NCBI GenBank assembly: GCA_040756085.1
Contig: JBFMAE010000166.1
Span: 1-14,650, forward strand
Length of the DNA stretch: 14,650 nucleotides
Reading direction: 5' to 3'
Source: JBFMAE01 sp040756085
GTDB taxonomy: Bacteria > Desulfobacterota > BSN033 > UBA1163
Shown: positions 6,295-12,855 of the stretch, piece after piece
Numbering within the stretch: the stretch's first letter is position 1
Layout: each line of letters starts with the position of its first letter
Made by a program: the position numbers and the translations under genes
The notes under the pieces: model-generated
Database searches by the model: none
Told to the model about the DNA's origin: nothing
What the model saw: only the letters and a program-made list of their open reading frames with translations

Positions 6295-7578
6295 ATGAAA
6301 AAAAGAATATTCATTACTTTGGTATTCATAGTGAGTTTTTTGGTCATGATCTTACCATCGATGGTTTCTGCCGCAGCGAAACCCATTGTTCTGGGACTGC
6401 CGACTTCCTTTTTCCAGCCCCTGTGCAAATCGGGCAAGCTGGCTGTGGAGATGGCTATTGATGAGATCAACGCACAGGGAGGAATCTTTGTTAAAGAGGA
6501 AGGGGTAAAACGCCCCTTAAAGCTTGTGACGGCTGACACGCGTTGCGGTGAGCCCGGGACACCCGTTCATTCCGCCCTCATGGCGGTCGATAAAATGATC
6601 GCCGATGAGAAACCAGATGCCATTGTAGTGGCGCCCTTCCGCTCCGAGGCGATGGTGGCGACGATGGACCTCATCGCAAAATACAAGATGATCACCATCC
6701 AGACGATTGCTCAGACTCCTAAACTCATCGAAATATTTAAGGGTGATCCTGGAAAATACAAGTACTGGTTCCGGGCCACCACAAATTCCATCTATGTCGG
6801 TACGACTGCCGGAAAAACGATAGATTCCGTGAGGAAACAGTTTGGCCATGACAAGTTATTTTTGATCCCCCAAGATACCCTGTGGGCGAGGGCAGCAGCC
6901 GATGCCACAAAAGCGAAGCTGGAAGGATTTGGCTGGAAAACAGTGGGTTATGAGCCGGTGGCCGTAGGTACCAATGACTTCTCTCCTGTCCTGAGTAAGG
7001 CGAGAACTTCCGGGGCTCAGATGCTCTATGTGGCTGGCGATATGCCCACCCTTCCGGTCTGTTTCAAGCAGTGGAAATCGATGAAGATCCCTACCATGCT
7101 CTTTCTCGATTTTGCCGTGGTTACTTCTAGCAAGGCATGGGGGACCTACGGAGAGGACTTAGATTATGTATTAGTGATGCCATTTCCAGGGGGCACGGGA
7201 GCACCTGTAAAAGCTCTGCCCAAATCGATAGAGTTCCACAATCGCTGGAAAGAGAAGAAATATCCTCTGATGGACGATCCGCGGGTGGTCTCCTCTGCTT
7301 ATGATGGGGTCTATATTTTGAAAGACGCCATTGAGCGGGCTGGATTTGTTCCCTCGAAGGACGCGGACAAATTCGCCAGCTTTGTTGAAGCCACCGACAT
7401 AATGGGCGTTTCGGGAAGGATCAAGTTTGACAAGGCAAGCCATCAGCAAATATTTAACGGAGATCCGAAAGAGTCCTCCATCATCGTTGCTTATCAGTGG
7501 AGGGCAGGTAAGATGGTGCCGGTCTATCCAGAGGCTATTGCCGAAGCAAAGATCGAAATGGCTCCGTGGATGAAATAG
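6295..7578 (+). CDS. livK: Branched-chain amino acid-type ABC transporter substrate-binding protein
   Basis: A 427-residue periplasmic binding protein of the type I receptor-ligand-binding family (Peripla_BP_6), which delivers substrate to a HAAT-type importer. The N-terminus is a Sec signal peptide: basic MKKR, a hydrophobic core to about residue 22, and the cleavage region MVSAAAK at 23-29. The mature protein begins with the typical IVLGLPTSF strand, followed by AVEMAIDEINAQGGI, the family's usual N-lobe helix. Later segments such as WARAAADATKAKLEGFGW, GTNDFSPVLSKARTSGA and SSAYDGVYILKDAIERAG fit the second lobe and hinge. There is no lipobox cysteine, so it should be soluble in the periplasm. 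The length is somewhat above E. coli LivK (about 370). It heads the transporter cluster. The ligand is not determinable: homologues bind amino acids, amides, aromatic acids and other carboxylates. Confidence 0.92.
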   Translation: MKKRIFITLVFIVSFLVMILPSMVSAAAKPIVLGLPTSFFQPLCKSGKLAVEMAIDEINAQGGIFVKEEGVKRPLKLVTADTRCGEPGTPVHSALMAVDKMIADEKPDAIVVAPFRSEAMVATMDLIAKYKMITIQTIAQTPKLIEIFKGDPGKYKYWFRATTNSIYVGTTAGKTIDSVRKQFGHDKLFLIPQDTLWARAAADATKAKLEGFGWKTVGYEPVAVGTNDFSPVLSKARTSGAQMLYVAGDMPTLPVCFKQWKSMKIPTMLFLDFAVVTSSKAWGTYGEDLDYVLVMPFPGGTGAPVKALPKSIEFHNRWKEKKYPLMDDPRVVSSAYDGVYILKDAIERAGFVPSKDADKFASFVEATDIMGVSGRIKFDKASHQQIFNGDPKESSIIVAYQWRAGKMVPVYPEAIAEAKIEMAPWMK

Positions 7579-7588
7579 GAAATTCTTA

Positions 7589-7710
7589 GGATTCGAGGGA
7601 TCCAGGGGTCAAGGGTTCAAGGGAATTGTAAAAAGTTACAAAAATTATAAACTTGTCAGAAATCTTCTCATGGGCACTTGAACCCCTTGAATCCTCGAAT
7701 CCTTGAACTC
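7589..7710. repeat. Palindromic octamer array, copy 2, between livK and livH
   Basis: The left arm is four consecutive octamers: GGATTCGA (7589-7596), GGGATCCA, GGGGTCAA and GGGTTCAA (7613-7620). The right arm carries TTGAACCC (7678-7685), one extra C, TTGAATCC (7687-7694), TCGAATCC (7695-7702) and TTGAACTC (7703-7710). The arms are complementary with mismatches and enclose a central AT-rich loop of about 55 bases. Units match those of 3627-3706 (T-N-GAAYCC). It begins 11 bases after the livK stop. Its position between a binding-protein gene and permease genes is where mRNA-stabilising or attenuating hairpins often sit. Confidence 0.85.
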
Positions 7711-7755
7711 TATTCTCAACGAATGGGTAGGTCCGAATTTTGGTAAAATAATCTT

Positions 7756-8622
7756 ATGGAAATCCTTATATATGGGATCACCAATAGTGTCACGTTGGCG
7801 CTGATCGCTATCGGGTTCAGTCTCACTTTCGGCATCAGCGGTTTGGCCAATTTCGCCCATGGGGCATTCTACCTTCTCGGTGGCATCTTGACCTGGATCT
7901 TTATCAATCAGTTGGGAATACCCTTTTTCTTTTCCGCCCTAATTTCCATCGTCCTGGTTGGCCTCCTCGGTTTTGTTCTGTATTGGGGGTTGATGCTCCG
8001 TTTGCGAGGCCTGGCTATTAATGAGGTGATCGCCACCCTGGCAGCCGCCATCGTCATCATTGAGGTCCTGCGCTGGTTGGGTTTCTCAGGATTCACTTAT
8101 GTCCTTCCCGAGTTTATCAAGGGGAGTGTTCAGATCGGAAAGGTCTGGTTGGACTATCAACGCATCTTTCTTGTTGCCATTGGTGTGGTGTTAATCCTAC
8201 TCCTCTATTTCTTTACCCATCGCACCAAAATTGGTTTATCCTTCAGGGCCATTGCCCAAAATGAACGGACGGCTATTTCTCTCGGGATCGACTCCGATTG
8301 GACCGCGGCCCTCAGTCTGGCCTTTGGATCAGCTCTTGCCGTCGTGGCAGGGCTCACCATTTTGCCTTTAGGTTCCATTGATACGGAGATGGGATATGAC
8401 ATCCTGATTTATGCTCTGGCCGTAGGCATTGTGGGTGGATTGGAAAGCGTTCCTGGAATCGTCATCGCGAGCTTTATCCTGGGTTTCGGTCAGATTGCCG
8501 TCGCCACTTTCTTCAAGGCCCAGTGGTTGACCGTCGTCACCTTAGGTGCCATCGTCATCATTCTGGCGATCAAGCCCTCAGGCATACTCGGCAAATATAA
8601 GGAACTGGAAGAGAGGGTTTGA
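7756..8622 (+). CDS. livH: Branched-chain amino acid-type ABC transporter permease LivH
   Basis: A 288-residue integral inner-membrane permease that, with LivM, forms the translocation channel of a HAAT importer. It is highly hydrophobic with about eight predicted membrane segments. Family hallmarks are LTFGISGLANFAHG (23-36), the cytoplasmic loop RAIAQNERTAISLGID (164-179), which contacts the ATPase in the manner of an EAA loop, the GIVGGLESVPG segment (224-234), and the C-terminal KPSGILGK (273-280), typical of LivH. ATG 7756 is the only reasonable start because an in-frame TAA lies at 7744-7746, yet there is no recognisable Shine-Dalgarno sequence before it, unlike most neighbours. A repeat element separates it from livK, and livM starts one base after its stop. 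Confidence 0.94.
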   Translation: MEILIYGITNSVTLALIAIGFSLTFGISGLANFAHGAFYLLGGILTWIFINQLGIPFFFSALISIVLVGLLGFVLYWGLMLRLRGLAINEVIATLAAAIVIIEVLRWLGFSGFTYVLPEFIKGSVQIGKVWLDYQRIFLVAIGVVLILLLYFFTHRTKIGLSFRAIAQNERTAISLGIDSDWTAALSLAFGSALAVVAGLTILPLGSIDTEMGYDILIYALAVGIVGGLESVPGIVIASFILGFGQIAVATFFKAQWLTVVTLGAIVIILAIKPSGILGKYKELEERV

Positions 8623-8623
8623 A

Positions 8624-9637
8624 ATGCCTGAAACAGTCCGATATCGAAGGGAAAGAATCGATCGTGGGATAAAAGCGAGAAGCGACACCCTCTACTTCCT
8701 TTCTACTTATCGGGATATCCTCTATCTTCTGTTGCCCCGGTTCTTGCCCATTGTGGCACTTTTCTTCCTGCCACTGGTGGTGAGCGGAGGATATTGGGAA
8801 AAAGTGATATTTTATGCCTGTATCTTTGCCCTTCTCGCCCTGAGCTGGGATTTTCTGGCTTCCGTAGGCCTGGTCTCCCTGGGGCAGGCCCTCTTCTTCG
8901 GGGTCGGGGCCTATATTGCAGGGAGTTTAAATTTCTATTTCCGATTACCCATTGCCCTGACGATTCCCATTGCCACTATAGGGGGCGCCTTTATTTGCAC
9001 CATTCTCCTCGTCACGGTCGTGAGATTAAGAGGGGTCTATTTCTCTATGGTGACGTTGATTCTCCCTCTGCTGATTGCCCATCTGATCGAAACGCTGGAG
9101 ATTTTGGGCGGAACGCACGGATTGCTCTCCCTTGCTCCCTTTCCCAATAATTGGCTGGCGATGTATATAGCGATCCTCGCTGTGGTAGGGTGCCTTTTTG
9201 GGTTCCGGAGAATGATCAATGAAGATTTTGGACTGGTTTTGAGAGGGATAAAGGATGATGACCGGGTCGTGATGGCGGGGGGGATCAATATTTACTGGTA
9301 TAAGGCGCAAGCCATCTTTATTGCCAGTGCCGTAGGAAGCTTTGCCGGAGCTCTTATGACCCATTATTATCAGTTTGTGGGCCGATCCGCATTTGCTCTC
9401 GATTATACGATCCTTCCTCTGGCCGGAGCGGTTTTAGGGGGACCGGGTAGCTTTGCGGGTGCAACCTTAGGGACATTTATCTTGGTTCCTCTCTCCGAAG
9501 CTCTTCGCGGCATCGGGGGGTTGAGAATGGCCTCCTATGGCTTCATTCTGATCATCGCCCTGGTCATTGTGCCGGAGGGAATCTTTCACTATATTGAAAG
9601 AAAATATCACCAGTCTGAAAGGGATGTGAGGATTTAG
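8624..9637 (+). CDS. livM: Branched-chain amino acid-type ABC transporter permease LivM
   Basis: A 337-residue inner-membrane permease, partner of LivH. After a hydrophilic, basic N-terminal stretch of about 30 residues, about eight or more hydrophobic segments follow. LivM hallmarks are LSWDFLASVGLVSLGQALFF from about residue 73, RGVYFSMVTL (136-145), the ATPase-contact loop RGIKDDDRVVMAGGIN (207-222) and GGPGSFAGATLG (272-283). ATG 8624 is preferred: it starts one base after the livH stop, behind GAGAGGG (8611-8617), and removes an improbable 26-residue extension that would overlap livH. The one-base spacing to livH and livG points to translational coupling. Confidence 0.93.
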   Translation: MPETVRYRRERIDRGIKARSDTLYFLSTYRDILYLLLPRFLPIVALFFLPLVVSGGYWEKVIFYACIFALLALSWDFLASVGLVSLGQALFFGVGAYIAGSLNFYFRLPIALTIPIATIGGAFICTILLVTVVRLRGVYFSMVTLILPLLIAHLIETLEILGGTHGLLSLAPFPNNWLAMYIAILAVVGCLFGFRRMINEDFGLVLRGIKDDDRVVMAGGINIYWYKAQAIFIASAVGSFAGALMTHYYQFVGRSAFALDYTILPLAGAVLGGPGSFAGATLGTFILVPLSEALRGIGGLRMASYGFILIIALVIVPEGIFHYIERKYHQSERDVRI

Positions 9638-9638
9638 G

Positions 9639-10397
9639 ATGGAGGATGAGGTCATCTTAAGAGTTGAGAAGTTGACCAAACGCTTTGGCGGCGTAATCGC
9701 TGTAGATAATATCAGCTTTGAGCTTCGTCGGGGTGAGTTTTTAGGTCTCATCGGACCGAATGGTTCGGGAAAGACCACGCTCATCAATTTAATCACCGGT
9801 TTTGTAAAGCCATCTTCAGGGAAAGTCATCTATAATGATCAGGACATCACCAGCAAGGCCCCCTATACCGTTGCCTGCCTTGGCATCGCCCGCAGTTTTC
9901 AAATGGTCAGGGCCTTTCATAAACTTCCAGCCTTTAAGAACCTCATCGTGCCACTCTATTCTCCAAGAGTGAAGAGGTTTGGAGGAGGGAAGTATGGAGA
10001 GAGGGATGATGTCGCCATCGATCTCTTGGATGACTTAGGGTTTGAACGCGATTCTTTTGTTCCTTATAAGGCCGCTGGAAGTCTTCCCCATGGGTACCTA
10101 AAACGGCTCGATCTGGCCCGGTGTATGGCCCTCCGTCCAGATTTACTTATCCTCGATGAGCTCTTCTCCGGGATGGCCATGTCTGAGGTGGCTGCGACCC
10201 TTCCGATAATTGAAAAGTTCAACAGGGAGGGTTTGACCATTATGATGGCTGAACACCGGCTCAAAGAACTTTTTCGGGTGGCAAACCGGGTCATCGTTTT
10301 GAATTTTGGGAGAAAGATCGCTGACAGTCCTCCTAAGGATGCGATGAATAAAGAGGAGGTTCAAAGGGCTTACCTCGGGAGCGAAGTAGAAGGTTAA
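9639..10397 (+). CDS. livG: Branched-chain amino acid-type ABC transporter ATP-binding protein LivG
   Basis: A 252-residue cytoplasmic ATPase that powers the importer as a heterodimer with LivF. Visible motifs are Walker A GPNGSGKT (39-46), Q-loop Gln88 in SFQMVRAF, Walker B LLILDE (169-174) with catalytic Glu174, and the H-loop His206 in MAEHRL. The ABC signature is unusual: where LSGGQ or LSYGQ is expected the sequence reads LPHGY (149-153), so serine and glutamine are replaced, and the residue after Walker B's glutamate is Leu instead of Pro. The C-terminal RAYLGSEV (243-250) is the usual LivG ending. It starts one base after livM. Confidence 0.93.
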   Translation: MEDEVILRVEKLTKRFGGVIAVDNISFELRRGEFLGLIGPNGSGKTTLINLITGFVKPSSGKVIYNDQDITSKAPYTVACLGIARSFQMVRAFHKLPAFKNLIVPLYSPRVKRFGGGKYGERDDVAIDLLDDLGFERDSFVPYKAAGSLPHGYLKRLDLARCMALRPDLLILDELFSGMAMSEVAATLPIIEKFNREGLTIMMAEHRLKELFRVANRVIVLNFGRKIADSPPKDAMNKEEVQRAYLGSEVEG

Positions 10398-10402
10398 GGG
10401 AA

Positions 10403-10423
10403 ACGATGAACGATAAACAATGA
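10403..10423 (+). repeat. Tandem heptamers ACGATRA in the livG-livF gap
   Basis: Three consecutive heptamers, ACGATGA (10403-10409), ACGATAA (10410-10416) and ACAATGA (10417-10423), make up half of the 44-base gap between livG and livF. The period is seven bases with one or two changes per unit. This is a third short-unit repeat family in the window. Confidence 0.6.
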
Positions 10424-10441
10424 ATATGCGGGTATGGTGAG

Positions 10442-11185
10442 ATGTTGGAAGTCAAAAATCTGATGGTCTTTTTTGAAAATGCCCTGGCCTTAAATGACCT
10501 CAGTCTGGAGGTCAATAGAGGAGAGATTGTAACGGCATTGGGCTCGAATAGTGCTGGGAAGACCACCTTGATGAATACCATTTCCGGTTTGATCATCGAC
10601 ATGAAGTTGAAGGAGGAGAGAAGGGGAGGGGAAAGAATCACTCTAATGGGTGAAGTCCGGTTTGAAGGAGAAGAGATCCTCTTCACCAAACCGAGCATCC
10701 GGATCAGGAAAGGGATTGCCTTAAGCCGCGAGAGACATCCCATCTTTCCCGACAGTGACATCGATGAGAACTTGAGGATAAGCACCTATCTGAGAAAGGA
10801 CCATAAGATCAAAAACAGTTACGATTTTGTCTATGCCATCTTTCCACCTTTAACAGAGTTAAAAAAGAGAAAAGCAGGCTTCTGCAGTGGAGGAGAGCAA
10901 CAGATGCTCTCCATTGGCATGGCCTTGATGACAAAGCCCAAGTTATTACTTCTGGATGAACCTCTGCTCGGACTCAGCCCGGCCATGCAGAACAGTCTGA
11001 TTCAGGCAATCAAGCAGATTCGCAAGGAGGGCATTACCGTTTTAGTGGCGGAACAGTTTGCCAGACCTCTTTTGCCTATTGTGGACCGAGGTTATGTCAT
11101 CGAGAATGGGATGCTCACCCTGCAGGGGACAGGCCAGGAGCTCAGGGAGAACCCAGAGGTAAGGTCTACCTTTATGGGGGTTTAA
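10442..11185 (+). CDS. livF: Branched-chain amino acid-type ABC transporter ATP-binding protein LivF
   Basis: A 247-residue ATPase, partner of LivG. Walker A reads GSNSAGKT (34-41), the signature CSGGE (148-152) and Walker B LLLLDEP (168-174). The H-loop histidine is replaced by Gln205 in VAEQFA, as is usual for LivF (VEQN in many members). The Q-loop region reads SRERHPIFP where PEGRxIFP is common. About 16 residues rich in Glu, Lys and Arg (54-69) lie between Walker A and the following strand and form an insertion compared with ordinary LivF. The ribosome binding site is weak (GGTGAG immediately before ATG 10442). The gene lies 44 bases after livG and 12 bases before the first acyl-CoA synthetase. 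Confidence 0.92.
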   Translation: MLEVKNLMVFFENALALNDLSLEVNRGEIVTALGSNSAGKTTLMNTISGLIIDMKLKEERRGGERITLMGEVRFEGEEILFTKPSIRIRKGIALSRERHPIFPDSDIDENLRISTYLRKDHKIKNSYDFVYAIFPPLTELKKRKAGFCSGGEQQMLSIGMALMTKPKLLLLDEPLLGLSPAMQNSLIQAIKQIRKEGITVLVAEQFARPLLPIVDRGYVIENGMLTLQGTGQELRENPEVRSTFMGV

Positions 11186-11197
11186 TGGAGGCAAGGG

Positions 11198-12841
11198 ATG
11201 ACAGGGTTGCCTGCTGATACCACCTACCAGGCCTTTGAAGAAGTGGCCAGACGATCTCCAGATAAGCCTGCGTTGATCTTCCTTGGAGAGGAATATTCTT
11301 TTTCCGAGCTTCATGAGATGGTCCTCAGACTGGCTGCTTCCTTGTATGAATTGGGAGTGGAGAAAGATGAGAAAGTCATTTTATATCTTTATAACCTTCC
11401 CCAAACAATGATCGCTTGGCTTGCGTTACAACGCCTCGAAGCCATCCCTGTCATGGTTGCTCCTGTTTACACCTCTTATGACATTCGATACATGGCGAAT
11501 GATGTGGGGGCAGAGATCATTTTCTGCATGGACACCAACCTGAGCTATGTCATCGATGTCCTCTCTGAGGCTCCCATCAGAAAGATCATCGTGACGAATA
11601 TGGTTGACCTGCTGCCTCGATGGAAGAGTTTCCTCGGCAGAGGCTTTGGTAGGGTCCCCAGCGGTAAGATTCCTAAGGGAAAAGAATTTACATCCTTTCG
11701 AGAATTATTGAACAAAGGTTATTCTCCTTCGTTACATCCCTATCATGGAAAACCCGAAGATACGGCAGTGATGCTCTACACCGGTGGCACGACAGGATTT
11801 CCCAAAGGTGTGCCTCTGTCTGCTGGCATCTTTCTCTACAGAACGGATGAATGGGCGAAGGCGGCTGAGACGGTCGTTCCTTTGGGGAAGGGCATTACCT
11901 TATTGTCAGCTCCCCTCTATCATGTCATCGGTCAGATGGATGGGATGACCCCCTTGCTGATCACAGGAGAGACCTTGATCGTGCTGCCGAGAGTCGTACT
12001 CGATGCAATGTTCGACCATATTCAGCGCTATCAGGCGACCCGAATGTTTGCCGTACCCGCAATGTATCGGATGATTCTGGAACATGACCGAGTGGACTAC
12101 TACGATTTGAGTTCCCTCAAATATTGCGGAACGGGTGGCGATGTCCTACCCACAGAGGTAGCGAAGAGGTGGCAGAATAGGTTTGGTATCCCCCTCTACC
12201 AGGGTTATGGTGCCACCGAGCTTTGCGCAGCCATCTCTCTCAGCTATGCGCGCGATGGAATTCCTCCAGAGGGTGCTGCGGGAAAAATTTCACCTGGCAG
12301 CAAGTTTAAGCTGGTGGACCCTGACACATTGGAACCCGTTCTCCCGGGTGAGCCGGGCGAATTATTGGCCACCTCTCCCTATGCGGTAAGGTCTTACTGG
12401 AATAAGCCCGAAGAGACAGAGAAATGTTTTTTAGATATCGAGGGAGAAGTCTGGTACAGGACAAAGGATATTGTGGAAATAGACGAAGATCACTGGCTCT
12501 ACTTCAGAGACAGGTCAGTCGATTTGATCAAGCATAAGGGCTATCGGGTGGCTGCAGCTGAAGTCGAGAGGGTGCTTCAGGAACATTCTGCTGTCATCGC
12601 CGCCAGTGTCGTGGGAATACCAGATGAGAAGGTTGGAGAGCGAATCAAGGCCTTCGTTGTCCTCAAAGAGGATGTCAAAGGGATCAGCGGATTCGAGCTC
12701 ACAAAATGGTGTAAGGAAAGGTTGGCTCCCTACAAGGTTCCTCAGTATATTGAGTTTCGGGATATGCTACCTAAATCGAAGGTTGGAAAATTCTTGCGGA
12801 GGGAGTTGAGGGAGGAAGAACGTAGAAAAGTATTCGAATGA
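11198..12841 (+). CDS. AMP-forming acyl-CoA synthetase (AMP-binding family)
   Basis: A 547-residue member of the ANL superfamily that activates a carboxylic acid with ATP to an acyl-adenylate and then forms the CoA thioester. Motifs are complete: phosphate-binding loop YTGGTTGFPKG (194-204), YQGYGATEL (334-342), Asp424 in YRTKD (canonical TGD), the hinge region FRDRSVDLIKHKGYRV (436-451) and the catalytic lysine Lys531 in LPKSKVGKFLRREL. The stretch after 136 (LLPRWKSFLGRGFG) is a basic/aromatic insert before the catalytic loop. No signal peptide is present. TGGAGG (11186-11191) lies six bases before the start, right after livF. The acid substrate is unknown; by location it is probably the compound imported by the Liv system or a product of it. 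Confidence 0.92.
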   Translation: MTGLPADTTYQAFEEVARRSPDKPALIFLGEEYSFSELHEMVLRLAASLYELGVEKDEKVILYLYNLPQTMIAWLALQRLEAIPVMVAPVYTSYDIRYMANDVGAEIIFCMDTNLSYVIDVLSEAPIRKIIVTNMVDLLPRWKSFLGRGFGRVPSGKIPKGKEFTSFRELLNKGYSPSLHPYHGKPEDTAVMLYTGGTTGFPKGVPLSAGIFLYRTDEWAKAAETVVPLGKGITLLSAPLYHVIGQMDGMTPLLITGETLIVLPRVVLDAMFDHIQRYQATRMFAVPAMYRMILEHDRVDYYDLSSLKYCGTGGDVLPTEVAKRWQNRFGIPLYQGYGATELCAAISLSYARDGIPPEGAAGKISPGSKFKLVDPDTLEPVLPGEPGELLATSPYAVRSYWNKPEETEKCFLDIEGEVWYRTKDIVEIDEDHWLYFRDRSVDLIKHKGYRVAAAEVERVLQEHSAVIAASVVGIPDEKVGERIKAFVVLKEDVKGISGFELTKWCKERLAPYKVPQYIEFRDMLPKSKVGKFLRRELREEERRKVFE

Positions 12842-12855
12842 ATGGGGGGAGAAAA

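Noticed and set aside
8546..8623. Upstream in-frame ATG extending livM by 26 residues
   Set aside because: It would overlap livH by 77 bases and add a non-membrane, serine-rich leader; the start at 8624 has a better context.
10401..10423. Possible five-codon leader peptide (ATG 10406) before livF
   Set aside because: Explained more simply by the ACGATRA heptamer repeat; no attenuator-like structure follows.
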